Origin: Bacillota bacterium
GTDB lineage: Bacteria > Bacillota_E > RBS10-35 > JAJYVN01
Assembly: GCA_021846605.1 (NCBI GenBank)
Contig: JAJZWQ010000029.1
Span: forward strand, 1 to 24,139
DNA length: 24,139 nt
Direction: 5' to 3'
This document shows, in pieces, positions 1 to 8,807 of this stretch. The notes below the pieces were generated by a model. It worked only from the letters and a program-made list of their open reading frames with translations. It did not search any database and was not told the DNA's origin. Made by a program: the position numbers and the translations under genes. How positions within the stretch are numbered: the first letter of the stretch is position 1; the number at the start of each line of letters is the position of its first letter.

Positions 1-8
1 AGCAGTCA

Positions 9-27
9 ACGGCTGGGGCGCAGCCGT
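9..27 (-). terminator. Possible hairpin terminator after the SNF2 helicase gene
   Basis: A perfect 7-bp stem (ACGGCTG / CAGCCGT) encloses the 5-base loop GGGCG. On the minus strand it lies about 70 bases past the helicase stop codon. There is no clear U-run after it, so termination is only inferred. Nothing else recognisable lies between the window edge and the helicase stop. Confidence 0.3.
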
Positions 28-94
28 CGGGGAGCGGGAAGGGATCGCCGCCCGCGTCGAACCGAGAAGCCGCTGCCTTTAGGCGGCGGAGTCG

Positions 95-3000
95 TCACTC
101 CAGAGCCTCTTTCCGCAGGGCCAAGACCTGACGGAGCGCGGCATCGTCCAACTCAGTCAGCCATCTCTCACCCGTGTGCCCGCCAGCGTCCAGTACGCCG
201 GCCGCCAGGGCCTCCTTCTCGCGGATGAGCTCGTCGATGCGCTCCTCCAGGGTGCCGGTACAGACCATCTTGTGCACGTGGACGGTGCCGGTCTGGCCGA
301 TGCGGTGTGCCCGGTCGGTGGCCTGCCGCTCCACCGCGGGGTTCCACCAGCGGTCGTAGTGAAACACATGCCGCGCGGCGGGGAGGTTGAGGCCGGCGCC
401 CCCCGCCTTCAGGGAGAGGACGAAGACGGCTGCGCCGGCCGCCTCCTGGAAGCGGGCCACAAGCCCCGCCCGCTCGGCTGCGGGCGTGCCGCCATCCAGG
501 CACAGGACCGGCACCCCAGGCCCCAGGTGCTCGGAGAGGTACCCGGACAAGCGGCGACCAAAGCTGGCGAACTGGGTGAAGACCAGAGACCGCTCGCCAT
601 CGGCCACCACCTCCTCCAGCAACTCCAGCAGGCGGATCAGCTTCCCCGAACGCTCCGCCAGGGCCGACCCGTCTCCCGCATAGTGCGCCGGGTGGTTGCA
701 GACCTGTTTGAGGCGCAACAAGGCCAGGAGCACCGCCGCCTTGCGCCGCATGCCCTCGCTCTCCCCCACGCGGACCAGCAACTCACGGGCCACCGCCTCA
801 TAGAGGGCCGCCTGCTCGGGGGTCAGGAGGCAGCGTTCCACCGTCTCGATGCGTGGTGGCAACTCCTCGGCCACGCCGCGCTCCGCCTTGGTGCGGCGCA
901 GAACGAGCGGACCGATGAGCCGTCGCAGGGTCTCCCGGGCCTGCTCGCCGGCGGGTTCGTTCCCTTCGATGGGACCCGCCAGGCGCTGGCGGAAGGCCGT
1001 CTCCGACCCGAGGTAGCCGGGCTGAACGAAGGTGAAGATCGACCACAGGTCCGCGAGCGCGTTCTCGACCGGGGTGCCCGTCAGGGCAAACCGGTAGCGG
1101 GCCTGCAGGCGGCGGGCCGCCTGCGTTTGCTTGGCCCCGGGGTTCTTGATGGCCTGGGCCTCGTCCAGGATCACCCCGTCCCAGCCGATGCCCGTCAACT
1201 GCTCCGCGTCCCGCAGCAGCAGGGCGTAGTTGGTCAGGACGATGTCGGCACCCGCCGCCATCTCGGCCACGTCGGCGCCGCGGGCACGGTCCGTGCCGTG
1301 GTGCGTGACCACGCGCAACCCCGGCGTGAAGCGGGCCGCCTCCGCCGCCCAATTGGCGACGACCGATGTCGGCGCGACGATCAGGGTGGATCCGGTACTC
1401 CCGGACCCGGTGGACTTGCCGGCTTCGGCCCGACGGTGCGCGAACAGGGCCAGGATCTGAATCGTCTTGCCCAGACCCATGTCGTCCGCCAGGACGCCCC
1501 CCAGCCCCAGATCGGCGCGGGCGGCGAGCCACGCCAGGCCCTGGCGCTGGTAGGGGCGCAGCGCCCCGCAAAAGCCGGTGGGCTCGGGCAGGTCGGGCGA
1601 TGCGGCGGTCAGATGGCGCAGGGTCGCCAAGAGCGCCTCGTCGGCCTCGACATCCAGGATCTCCTCGGCCTCGGCGTCCGGGGTTGCGGCCTCCGCCTGC
1701 AGGGCGAGCAGCAGAGCGGCGCCGGCGGAGATCTCCCCCTGGGCGCCCTGCGACCGCCAACGCCGCAGGGCGGCGGCCGCCGCCTGCGGCGGCAGCGACA
1801 CCCACCGACCCTCCAGGCGCACGAGGGGGGTCCGCTGGGCAACCAGCCGCTCGAACTCCTCGGTCGAGATTGTGCGCTCGCCCAGCGTGACCCGCCACTC
1901 GTAGCCGACCAGGGCGTCGGCGCTGAAAAGGCCGCGGCCGGACGACCGCAACCGCAGTTGGGTGCGCACGGGGACGGGCTTCCACCAGGCGGGCAGCAGC
2001 AGCCGGATGCCCGCGGCACGCAGGCGGGCCTGGGGGGTGGTCAAAAGGCGCCAGACCGCGTCGGTGCTCAGGTCCACCTGGTCGCCGCCGGCAGCCAGCG
2101 CGGGCAGGACCTCCGCGGCCTGCGTCAGGGCGTCCTCCCACCGGCGGAGACCGATGAAGTCCTGGAAACCGACGCTCTCGCGCACCTCGCTGGGGGTCCG
2201 GAGGACGCCGGGATCCGCAGGGTGCTCCAGCAAGATGCGCACAGGCCAATGATCCGGAGCGTCCGGCGCCGGCTCCCCCACCTGCAGGGCCAGCGCCGCC
2301 AGGCCATGCAGGCCGACAGGATCCGCAAGCCAGGTGCGGAGGTTGCCGCGCGTCCCCAACCCGGACGGCATGCGCCGACGCCGGGCGACCAAAAGCGCGC
2401 CAAGCCATACCCGCACGGCATCGGTTTCCCCCCGCGCGCGGCGACGGTAGGGGGCCAGGGGCCGGCAGCCACGCACGGCCGAACGGACCAGTAAATCGGT
2501 GTAGGCGTAGGCGAAGGATCCCGCCGCATCCTCGCTGCCCGCCTCGGACGGCCACACGGCGAGCGGGAAGGCCTCCCTCAGCCGGGCCCAGGCCGTCCGG
2601 TCCGCGCTGCCGAACACCGGTTGCCACACCGGCAGACGGTTCTGGCGGAAGTCCCACGCCATGCCGGGTGCGAAGGCCCCGCGCCCCACCATGGCGCGCA
2701 CCAGCCCGGCGGCGCGCCAGACGAATGCCCACTCGTGGGCCAGGCCCAGGGTCCCGGAGACATGAAAGGGACGCAGCCAGCCCTCCGCCTGGGCAAGCGG
2801 AATTTGCAGGACCGGGACATACCACTTCTGAATCCGCGCGCTGCGCCTGGGGTCTCCCCCTAGCGCGGGCGAGGGGAGCGGGAGGCCGAACGCGGAGGGG
2901 AGCGCGCATTGCGCATACGTGTGCCGCGCGTTGTTCAGGGTGGGCCGGGGCCCGGTCTTCGCGACCGGGAGGAACGCCGCCGTCAGGACTCGTGCCAGGA

Positions 3001-3229
3001 GGTCTCCATGGCTGAGCGCAGACGGGTGGATGTTGCTCGTGGCGCCCCACGCCCGGGGCGTCAGTCCGTCCGGGTCACTGCTCGCCCCAAGGCCCAAATC
3101 CGCCTCCGCCCAGAGCAGCAGGCCGTCGTCCGGCAGGATGCAGTGCAGCACCGCCGGCGGGAGGGCCGGGGAATCGGAGCCGTCGGTTGCGATGTCGCCA
3201 TCTGGCGTCCTCTTTGCACGTTCCGTCAT
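95..3229 (-). CDS. SNF2-family (HelZ-like) DEAD/DEAH-type helicase
   Basis: This encodes a 1044-residue SWI2/SNF2 ATPase, expected to translocate on double-stranded DNA using ATP. Residues about 1-540 are the variable SNF2-helicase-associated N-terminal half seen in bacterial HelZ-type proteins. The two RecA-like lobes follow: motif I ADDMGLGKT near 581-589, motif II DEAQ near 689-692, motif III LTGTP at 716-720, motif V near 939-950 (SLKAGGAGLNLP) and motif VI near 970-979 (ATDRAHRIGQ). All key residues are present, so the enzyme looks intact. The chosen ATG has AAAAAGG six bases upstream. The frame stays open further upstream, to about 3589, but that part is low-complexity and unlike protein. 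HelZ-type genes often sit beside a SWIM zinc-finger gene. None is visible here, but the downstream side is cut by the window edge. The exact role (repair, transcription or defence) cannot be read from the sequence. Confidence 0.95.
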   Translation of the reverse strand: MTERAKRTPDGDIATDGSDSPALPPAVLHCILPDDGLLLWAEADLGLGASSDPDGLTPRAWGATSNIHPSALSHGDLLARVLTAAFLPVAKTGPRPTLNNARHTYAQCALPSAFGLPLPSPALGGDPRRSARIQKWYVPVLQIPLAQAEGWLRPFHVSGTLGLAHEWAFVWRAAGLVRAMVGRGAFAPGMAWDFRQNRLPVWQPVFGSADRTAWARLREAFPLAVWPSEAGSEDAAGSFAYAYTDLLVRSAVRGCRPLAPYRRRARGETDAVRVWLGALLVARRRRMPSGLGTRGNLRTWLADPVGLHGLAALALQVGEPAPDAPDHWPVRILLEHPADPGVLRTPSEVRESVGFQDFIGLRRWEDALTQAAEVLPALAAGGDQVDLSTDAVWRLLTTPQARLRAAGIRLLLPAWWKPVPVRTQLRLRSSGRGLFSADALVGYEWRVTLGERTISTEEFERLVAQRTPLVRLEGRWVSLPPQAAAAALRRWRSQGAQGEISAGAALLLALQAEAATPDAEAEEILDVEADEALLATLRHLTAASPDLPEPTGFCGALRPYQRQGLAWLAARADLGLGGVLADDMGLGKTIQILALFAHRRAEAGKSTGSGSTGSTLIVAPTSVVANWAAEAARFTPGLRVVTHHGTDRARGADVAEMAAGADIVLTNYALLLRDAEQLTGIGWDGVILDEAQAIKNPGAKQTQAARRLQARYRFALTGTPVENALADLWSIFTFVQPGYLGSETAFRQRLAGPIEGNEPAGEQARETLRRLIGPLVLRRTKAERGVAEELPPRIETVERCLLTPEQAALYEAVARELLVRVGESEGMRRKAAVLLALLRLKQVCNHPAHYAGDGSALAERSGKLIRLLELLEEVVADGERSLVFTQFASFGRRLSGYLSEHLGPGVPVLCLDGGTPAAERAGLVARFQEAAGAAVFVLSLKAGGAGLNLPAARHVFHYDRWWNPAVERQATDRAHRIGQTGTVHVHKMVCTGTLEERIDELIREKEALAAGVLDAGGHTGERWLTELDDAALRQVLALRKEALE

Positions 3230-3624
3230 GAAGTGCCTTTTTGGGCAACGGTGCGCCAGGATCCTTCTTCCACCCGAGCACAGTGCGACCGGGGGGGCTG
3301 TTCGCGGGCTGCCCGTGGCCCCGCCAGGCCCAGGCGGGTGAAACCCCGCCCGAAGGTGCAGGACGTGACCCGAAGGCCACGCCCACGGCACAGGGGCCAA
3401 GCTGTCTGTGTCCCCCGGGCGCTGGGCTCCCACCCCGACCAGAAGCCCTGCCCCATAGCCGCTCCCGACTTGTGTGCAGCGGCAAGAGGTATAAGCGCTG
3501 CCACGGGGTCTGACGGCACCCCTGCGTCGCGGCTGGGTCCGTTTGGGCGGCACGCCCGCCGCCCCTCGGCCACGATCCGGCTCCCGCACCGAGGCCGTAT
3601 CGGGCCCTGCCCCTTCGCACCGTC
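3230..3624. other. 395-base intergenic region with stable hairpins
   Basis: No credible gene is seen. Read on the minus strand, as the helicase leader, it holds a hairpin at 3364-3381 (CGTGGCC / GGTCACG closed by a TTCG tetraloop, one G-U pair). A second hairpin is at 3333-3350 (GGCGGG / CCCGCC with a 6-base loop). A TTATAC sequence lies at 3494-3489 but has no convincing -35 partner. The helicase promoter probably lies in this stretch. Confidence 0.45.
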
Positions 3625-5022
3625 TCAGCTGGCGGGCAGGGCCCCCAGTTCCAGCCAGAAGGCGGCCAGGGCACGCGGGCCCCGGCGGAAGTGCTCCAGC
3701 GAGAAGCTCTCGTCGGGGGCGTGCAGGCGGTCGTCGGGGAGACCAAAGCCCATCAGGACCACCGGGGCACCCAGTTCCCCGGTGAAGGCTGGCACCACCG
3801 GGATCGAGCCGCCCGTGCGCGTCAGGACCGGGGGGCGGCCGAAGGCGCGGGCCAGGGCGCGCGCCGCCGCCCGCACAAAGGGGGAGTCCGCGGGGATCAG
3901 GGAGGCCGGGGCGCCCTCTCCGTCCACGATCTCCAGGCGCACGCCCGGCGGGCAGTGCGCCCGCAGGTGCCGGAACACCGCCTGCTTGACCTGGGTGGGG
4001 TCCTGGCCGGGGACCAGGCGGCAGGTGAGCTTGGCATGGGCGCTAGACGGGATGATTGTCTTGCTCCCCGCCCCCTGGAACCCCCCGTACATCCCGTTCA
4101 CCTCGAGCGTGGGTCGGACCCAGGTGCGCTCCAGGGTGGTGTACCCGGGTTCACCGAAGGGTTCGGTGATGCCGATGGCGTCCCGCCATTGGTCCTCGTC
4201 GAAGGGGAGTTGGGCGAACTCGCTCCGCTCCTCTGCCGAGGCCGGTCGCACGCCGTCGTAAAAGCCATCGACGGCCACCCGGCCGTCGGGGGCGTGGAGG
4301 CTGGAGATCAGGGCGGAGAGCGCGTGCACCGGGTTGGCCACGGCCCCGCCGTACTCGCCCGAGTGCAGATCCCGCTCGGGTCCCCGGACATGCACCTCCA
4401 GGCTGGCCAGCCCCCGCAGGCCGCAGGAGATCGAGGGCACGCCGGGGGCGAAGAACGAGGTGTCCGAGACGACGACCAGGTCGGAGGAAAGCTCTGCCCT
4501 GTGCCGGGCCAGGAGTTCCACGATCCCCGGCGAGCCGATCTCCTCTTCGCCCTCGATCAGGAGACGCACGTTGACCGGCAGGGTGCCAGAGGTCTCCAAA
4601 AGCGCCTCAAGGGCCAAAAGGTGCAGCCAGACCTGGCCCTTGTCGTCGGAGGCGCCGCGCGCGTAGAGGCGGTCAGAGCGCACCTGCGGGTCAAAGGGCG
4701 GCGTCGTCCAGAGGTCCAGTGGGTCGGGGGGTTGCACGTCATAGTGGCCGTAGATCAGGACGGTCGGCTTACCCGGGGCCTCCCGGTGCTCGGCGTAGAC
4801 CGTCGGGTGGCCGGGGGTCTCCATGAGCCGCACCCCGCGCAGGCCGATGCCCCGCAGCCGCTCGGCCAGCCACTCCGCCCCCCCGCGCACATCCCCGGCG
4901 TGCTCGGGTAGCGTGGAGACCGTCGGCAGGCGCAGGAAGGCGCAGAGGCCATCCAGCGCCCCGGTCGCATGCGCCTCCAGGTAGCGGTCGACCTGGGCGT
5001 AGGTCTCCTCCGAAAGGCTCAC
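3625..5022 (-). CDS. M20 family dipeptidase / metallopeptidase
   Basis: This is a 465-residue di-zinc aminoacylase-type peptidase of the M20 dipeptidase branch, which usually cleaves dipeptides or removes a terminal residue in the cytoplasm. The metal and catalytic residues are in order: H93 and D95 in YGHYDVQ, bridging D126 in GASDDKG, the glutamates of EGEEEIGSP (159-161), D187 in VVSDT, and H434 in RLHAPDE. The dimerisation (lid) domain is about residues 205-320, including the SGEYGG segment. Length is normal for the family and nothing is missing. The GTG start is preceded by AGGAGG at seven bases and overlaps the TGA of the upstream kinase-like gene as GTGA, so translation of the two is coupled. 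No signal peptide is visible. The real substrate is unknown. A carnosinase-like or general dipeptide role is the simplest guess. Confidence 0.93.
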   Translation of the reverse strand: MSLSEETYAQVDRYLEAHATGALDGLCAFLRLPTVSTLPEHAGDVRGGAEWLAERLRGIGLRGVRLMETPGHPTVYAEHREAPGKPTVLIYGHYDVQPPDPLDLWTTPPFDPQVRSDRLYARGASDDKGQVWLHLLALEALLETSGTLPVNVRLLIEGEEEIGSPGIVELLARHRAELSSDLVVVSDTSFFAPGVPSISCGLRGLASLEVHVRGPERDLHSGEYGGAVANPVHALSALISSLHAPDGRVAVDGFYDGVRPASAEERSEFAQLPFDEDQWRDAIGITEPFGEPGYTTLERTWVRPTLEVNGMYGGFQGAGSKTIIPSSAHAKLTCRLVPGQDPTQVKQAVFRHLRAHCPPGVRLEIVDGEGAPASLIPADSPFVRAAARALARAFGRPPVLTRTGGSIPVVPAFTGELGAPVVLMGFGLPDDRLHAPDESFSLEHFRRGPRALAAFWLELGALPAS

Positions 5023-5903
5023 AGGAGCACCTCCTCGCTGACGGGTGCGTCCAGGGGGCTCTCCAGCCAGGTCAAGGCCCAGCGGCTGACATCCAGGATG
5101 GCGTCGGGGGTGTGCTCCTCCCGCCGGCCGACCCGCCGCAGCCGCACATTCGGCAGGGCGAAGCGGACGGCGCGCGGGTGGCACTCCCACCACCACTGGT
5201 GCAGGACGCGCACGGCGGCCTGCCGCGGCGTCTCGCAGTCCGAGACGCAAAAGCGCGTGCCGCACTCCGGGGAGGGGGATGGCGTCACCTCCACCATGCG
5301 CATCACCGGCAGGCGGTCGAAGTGGCGCCGGCGGGCCGCCGTGCGCTCGGCCGCGTCGGTCACGGCCGCCAGGTCCCGGCTGGCGGTGTCCAGGTCGTCG
5401 TTCAGCACCAGCGCGTCGCAGGCGTGCGCCAGCTCCATCTCCATCCTTACGCGGGCGAGGCGGCGCTGCAGTTCCTCGCCGGTGATCGGCGCCCGCTGCC
5501 GGATCCGCTCGCGAAGTGTCTCCAGGTGGGTGGGGGTGACAAACACGGTGGTGACGTCGGCGGGCATCGCCGCCTTGATCTTGAACGCCCCAAGGATGTC
5601 CGCGGAGGTGATGCCCCGCCCGCCCTCGGCCACCATCGCCTCCAGGCGCGTGCGCGAGGAGCCGTAGCGGAAGCCGTGCACCCGCTGCCACTCGAGGAAC
5701 TCGCCGGCGCCCGCCAGACGCGAGAATTCGGGGTCGTCGACGAAGTGATAGTCCCGGCCGTCGACCTCGCCCACCCTGGGGGGCCGGCTGGTCGTCGAGG
5801 GGACGAAGCGGAAGGCGCTGTCGTGTTGGGTGACCGATTGGATGAGGGTGGTCTTACCGCCGCCGCTGGGGCCGACCAGGAGATATACATGCCCGCGTAT
5901 CAC
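5019..5903 (-). CDS. Guanylate kinase-like P-loop protein with C-terminal extension
   Basis: From this GTG the product has 294 residues. Residues 1-195 follow guanylate kinase throughout: P-loop GPSGGGKTT (11-19), the GMP-binding stretch STTSRPPRVGEVDGRDYHFV (36-55), the FLEWQRVHGFRYGSSR segment (69-84), D102, the lid arginines near 131-139, and a VLNDDLDTA ending. It could therefore phosphorylate GMP to GDP, or be a PhnN-like relative. Residues 200-294 are extra and unrecognised, with a Cys-rich CGTRFCVSDC segment (214-223) and a Trp-rich WWWEC segment. Normal guanylate kinases stop near 200-210 residues. The start is uncertain: another in-frame GTG at 5957 adds 18 residues but would lie almost at the predicted transcript end. 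It is first in a two-gene unit with the M20 peptidase and is transcribed divergently from the substrate-binding lipoprotein. Confidence 0.85.
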   Translation of the reverse strand: MIRGHVYLLVGPSGGGKTTLIQSVTQHDSAFRFVPSTTSRPPRVGEVDGRDYHFVDDPEFSRLAGAGEFLEWQRVHGFRYGSSRTRLEAMVAEGGRGITSADILGAFKIKAAMPADVTTVFVTPTHLETLRERIRQRAPITGEELQRRLARVRMEMELAHACDALVLNDDLDTASRDLAAVTDAAERTAARRRHFDRLPVMRMVEVTPSPSPECGTRFCVSDCETPRQAAVRVLHQWWWECHPRAVRFALPNVRLRRVGRREEHTPDAILDVSRWALTWLESPLDAPVSEEVLL

Positions 5904-5941
5904 CCCGCGGCCACCGCTGCCCCTGCCATGCGACCGGCCAC
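5900..5941 (-). CDS. Possible 13-codon leader ORF coupled to the kinase gene
   Basis: A GTG-started mini-ORF of 13 codons ends in a TGA that overlaps the kinase GTG as GTGA. An SD-like AAGGTGAGG lies about 10-18 bases before its start, just after the predicted transcription start. The kinase GTG itself has no good ribosome binding site, so coupling to this leader could explain its translation. It may equally be chance. The competing explanation is a near-leaderless start at the in-frame GTG at 5957. Confidence 0.2.
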   Translation of the reverse strand: MAGRMAGAAVAAG

Positions 5942-5966
5942 CGGATGTCCCCCTCACCTTTCGCCC

Positions 5967-5996
5967 ATCGTAAGCGCCGCCCGCAAAGGGAGTCAA
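5967..5996 (-). promoter_or_regulatory. Predicted sigma-70-type promoter for the kinase / M20 unit
   Basis: On the minus strand a TTGACT -35 (5996-5991) and a TACGAT -10 (5972-5967) are separated by 18 bases. The expected transcription start is near 5960, directly ahead of the kinase coding region. Five of six and four of six bases match the consensus, which stands out in DNA this GC-rich. Confidence 0.5.
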
Positions 5997-6020
5997 CGAA
6001 GCGGCAGCTTTCTCTACCTG

Positions 6021-6048
6021 CGGATGCGGGCGGCCACCGGCGCATCCG
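6021..6048 (+). other. Inverted repeat in the divergent intergenic region
   Basis: CGGATGCG and CGCATCCG form a perfect 8-bp stem around a 12-base loop. It lies between the divergent kinase promoter and the first lipoprotein gene, so it could be an operator or part of a leader RNA. No repressor is identified and no clear plus-strand promoter was found near it. Confidence 0.35.
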
Positions 6049-6196
6049 GGCAGCTCCGACGCCCTCCCGGCGCCACCCCCCGGTTCGGCCCCGGAGCGGC
6101 GGGCTTCGACCTGCGCCCCCCCAGGAAGTCGGTCCACGGCAGGAGGTGAGCGCGTCTGGGGGAACGCCTATCGGGACGTCTGCGGGAGGGCTGAGG

Positions 6197-8374
6197 ATGA
6201 CGGCGGACGACGGCAAGCGCGCCGGGATCACCCGGCGGTCACTCCTGCGCGGGGCGACCGCGGCGGTGGCGGGGGCTGGGTTGGCCGCGTGCGGCACCGC
6301 GCTGAAGGTGACCAGGACCTTGCAGCACGGCAAGATCACCCTGTTGCTGCAGCCGAACGCCCCCTTCACCCAGACGGCCTTTTCGCTCTACCAGGAGGCG
6401 GTGCGGCCCTGGTACGCGCAGAACCCGGGCATCGGGGTACAGTTGGTGGGGCAGTGGGGCGCCGGCAACGTGCAGGCGATTGGGCGCGGCACGGCCGCCG
6501 ACGTCATCTGGGACAACTACCCACCGCGCTACCTCACCCCGGCCGGCAATTTGCTGCTGGGGCTCGACGCCCTGATCCAGCGCGATGGCATCGACCTGAC
6601 CCAGTGGGCACCCGCGCAGATCAACTCCTACCGCCAGGCGGCGCCGGGAGGCGCCCTGTACATGCTGCCCAACTACTACAGCCCGCTGGTATACATGGTG
6701 CGGCAGAGCGCGTTTGACGACGCCGGCTACGAGCGCCCCAACCCCAACTGGACCTACACCGAGTTCGCCACCGCCTGCCAGCAGGTGACCCGCAAGGGGC
6801 GCATCGGCGCCGTGCTCCCGTGGTACTCGAACACCTTGGGCGATGCCCAGTGGCCCTTCTACGCCTTTTCCGGCGGCACGGGCATGGTGACCAGTGGGGG
6901 CCTGGCGGACCTCACCTCGACCAGCGCGATCACGGCGGGGAGGTTCCTCTACGAGGGGCTCTTCTGGCCGGGGTACGCGACCACCCGCGACCTGATGGGC
7001 CCGACCGCCAGCCCGAACGCCCTGGTCAACGACCAGGTCGCCATCCAGTTGGTCTGGGGGGGCCTGCCCCTGACCCCGGCTGCGACGCAGTCCGGCTTTG
7101 CCTGGGACTACTACCTGCCGCCGGCCTTCCCCCAGGGACCGACCACCGCGGGCACCGATGACTTCTTCGCCATCCCCGCCACCACCAAGTACCCGGAAGA
7201 GGCCTGGAGCCTTCTGAAGTTCCTTACCTACGACGCCTCCCCCGGCGGCTGGCAGCAGCAGCGGATGAAGATCAGCCTCCTCCCGCCATCCCTGAACGCG
7301 CTCTGGGACGTCTGGGAGTACACGCTGCAGACCGCCGCGCCGCCCCTCAAGCACAAGAACCTGGGCGTGTTCAAGACGATGGCCCAAAACGGGCGGGCCT
7401 TCCCCGAAGAGTACTTCCCGGTGGGCGACGCGCTTGTGCAGAACGTGCCCAACGCGCAGTTGGCGGCCGTCTGGAACCACACGGCCAGGGTGGAGACGGC
7501 GTTCCAGGAGATCCAGGACCAGCTCAACGGCGCGCTGAAAACCGTGATCGCCGGTGCGGCCAAGGAGCCAAGCCTGATCAAGGCCATCGCCGCCGTGACG
7601 CCGGGCCCCACGGCCGACTACGCGCCGCCACCGGTTACGGGCCTCGGGGCCCCCGCGCTGCCGGCAAGGGCGTACGGGATCAACGACCGGGGGACGTGGA
7701 CGATCCTGGGGGCGGGTGCCGGCCTCACCGACCCCGAGGACGACCTGATCTTCGCCTGCCAGTCCACCAAGCAGAGCGCGCAGAGCTGGACGTGCCGCCT
7801 GACCGCCATCGCCAACCTCTCCGAGCAGATCGGCGGCAAGCCCGCCCTCTACGGCGGGACGCGGGCCGGCATCATGGCGCGCGGCGACCTCAGCGACAAT
7901 GCCGCCTTCGTCGCCCTCTTCGTTAGCGCTAGCGGCTTCGACTTCCTGATCCGTCCGGCCCCCGGGGCAGGCCTGAACGAGACCCGGGCCATCCCCTGGA
8001 AGAACAACGGCAAGGTGCAGCAGTTGCTGAGCCCGCTTGCCACGCCGGCCAGCAACTACGTCGTCCATGCGGTATGGCTGCGCCTGACCCGCACGGGTAC
8101 CCAATGGGCGCCCGCGGCCTCGCTGGATGGCACGCACTTCACGCCCCTGGCGCCGGCGCAAACGGCGCCGGCCCTGGGGGGCGCGTTTGTCGGGCTGGCC
8201 ACGTCGGCCCACAGCACTGACCACAACAACACCGGCTACTTCCGCGCCACCTTCGACGACCTGGCGCACTTCACCCCGACCCAGACCGTCGCGATCGGCC
8301 AAACCGGGCTGCCGCCCAAGGCCGGCGCCGTGCCGTACGCATGGGCGAGCCGGCCGTCGCTGGGCCAGCCGTGA
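6197..8374 (+). CDS. Tat-exported ABC substrate-binding lipoprotein with C-terminal concanavalin-like domain (copy 1)
   Basis: This 725-residue surface lipoprotein has a twin-arginine signal (ITRRSLLRG, 11-19) running into lipobox LAAC with lipidated Cys32. Residues about 46-470 resemble family-1 extracellular solute-binding proteins, including the late EAWSLLKFLTYD helix typical of that fold. Residues about 498-705 form a second domain starting GTWTILGAG and containing RAGIMARGDL, WLRLTRTG and FRATFDD. That pattern recalls DUF1349/LamG-like concanavalin folds, which often bind carbohydrate. Such proteins normally deliver ligand to an ABC permease, but no permease or ATPase gene lies in the window. 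Start choice rests on GGAGGG six bases before the ATG and on the signal peptide beginning just after it. It is a close paralogue of the gene at 9297, matching along nearly its whole length. A sugar or glycan ligand is inferred. Confidence 0.9.
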   Translation: MTADDGKRAGITRRSLLRGATAAVAGAGLAACGTALKVTRTLQHGKITLLLQPNAPFTQTAFSLYQEAVRPWYAQNPGIGVQLVGQWGAGNVQAIGRGTAADVIWDNYPPRYLTPAGNLLLGLDALIQRDGIDLTQWAPAQINSYRQAAPGGALYMLPNYYSPLVYMVRQSAFDDAGYERPNPNWTYTEFATACQQVTRKGRIGAVLPWYSNTLGDAQWPFYAFSGGTGMVTSGGLADLTSTSAITAGRFLYEGLFWPGYATTRDLMGPTASPNALVNDQVAIQLVWGGLPLTPAATQSGFAWDYYLPPAFPQGPTTAGTDDFFAIPATTKYPEEAWSLLKFLTYDASPGGWQQQRMKISLLPPSLNALWDVWEYTLQTAAPPLKHKNLGVFKTMAQNGRAFPEEYFPVGDALVQNVPNAQLAAVWNHTARVETAFQEIQDQLNGALKTVIAGAAKEPSLIKAIAAVTPGPTADYAPPPVTGLGAPALPARAYGINDRGTWTILGAGAGLTDPEDDLIFACQSTKQSAQSWTCRLTAIANLSEQIGGKPALYGGTRAGIMARGDLSDNAAFVALFVSASGFDFLIRPAPGAGLNETRAIPWKNNGKVQQLLSPLATPASNYVVHAVWLRLTRTGTQWAPAASLDGTHFTPLAPAQTAPALGGAFVGLATSAHSTDHNNTGYFRATFDDLAHFTPTQTVAIGQTGLPPKAGAVPYAWASRPSLGQP

Positions 8375-8406
8375 GCCGGGGTGCGGCCCCTGGCCGGCCA
8401 CCGGCC
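8375..8406 (+). terminator. Possible terminator hairpins after lipoprotein copy 1
   Basis: Immediately after the stop codon, GGCCGG / CCGGCC (8392-8406) pair around a 3-base loop. An overlapping alternative, GCCGGGG with CCCCTGGC (8375-8394), has one bulged T. No U-run follows. Either fold could end or weaken transcription before the small downstream gene. Confidence 0.3.
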
Positions 8407-8500
8407 CCGTCCCGCGGCGCAAAGCCGGCTCCGGACCCCTGCTGGGGATATCGGCGGGGGCCGGGCCCTGCTACACTCTGGCCCTGGAGGGTGAAAGCGA

Positions 8501-8764
8501 TTGAATCGCCGACAGGCGCATGACCTCTGGTTCAGCACCCTGGCGCTGGGGCGGGAGGACGTGATCCCGGCCCGGCTGAAGCCGCTGTGGTCCCGGGCTG
8601 GCCTTTTGGCCCTGGAGACCGAGCCCCTGACCCTGGCGCTCAAGGAGCCGGATGTCGATGAGCGCCGCAGGCTGCTCATCCAGACGACACGCAGGCTCCT
8701 GCAGGCGGCGGGCTTTGTGCCCGACCTGTTGTCTACGCCGGCGGCCCAGATGCGCGGGCTGTGA
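8501..8764 (+). CDS. Small hypothetical protein (87 residues)
   Basis: The product is not recognised. It starts at a TTG with GGAGG ten bases upstream. A TACACT hexamer at 8472-8477 could be a -10, but there is no good -35. The protein is predicted to be mostly helical, rich in Arg, Leu and Ala, without cysteines, signal peptide or membrane segment. It is not an obvious ubiquitin-like modifier: there is no C-terminal Gly-Gly, and the end is MRGL. Its stop codon runs straight into the GAGGAGG ribosome binding site of the JAMM protease gene, so the two are very likely co-translated, and a partner or regulator role for the protease is possible. Confidence 0.65.
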   Translation: MNRRQAHDLWFSTLALGREDVIPARLKPLWSRAGLLALETEPLTLALKEPDVDERRRLLIQTTRRLLQAAGFVPDLLSTPAAQMRGL

Positions 8765-8807
8765 GGAGGTCCTTTCGACGGCCGACACCATTGCCTTCCC
8801 GCGCGCC

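Noticed and set aside
3230..3589. 120-codon upstream extension of the helicase frame
   Set aside because: Low-complexity composition, no ribosome binding site at its start, and the ATG at 3229 has both a good context and protein-like sequence after it.
8472..8477. TACACT as a promoter for the 87-residue gene (also at 19019-19024)
   Set aside because: No acceptable -35 hexamer lies 16-18 bases upstream in either case.
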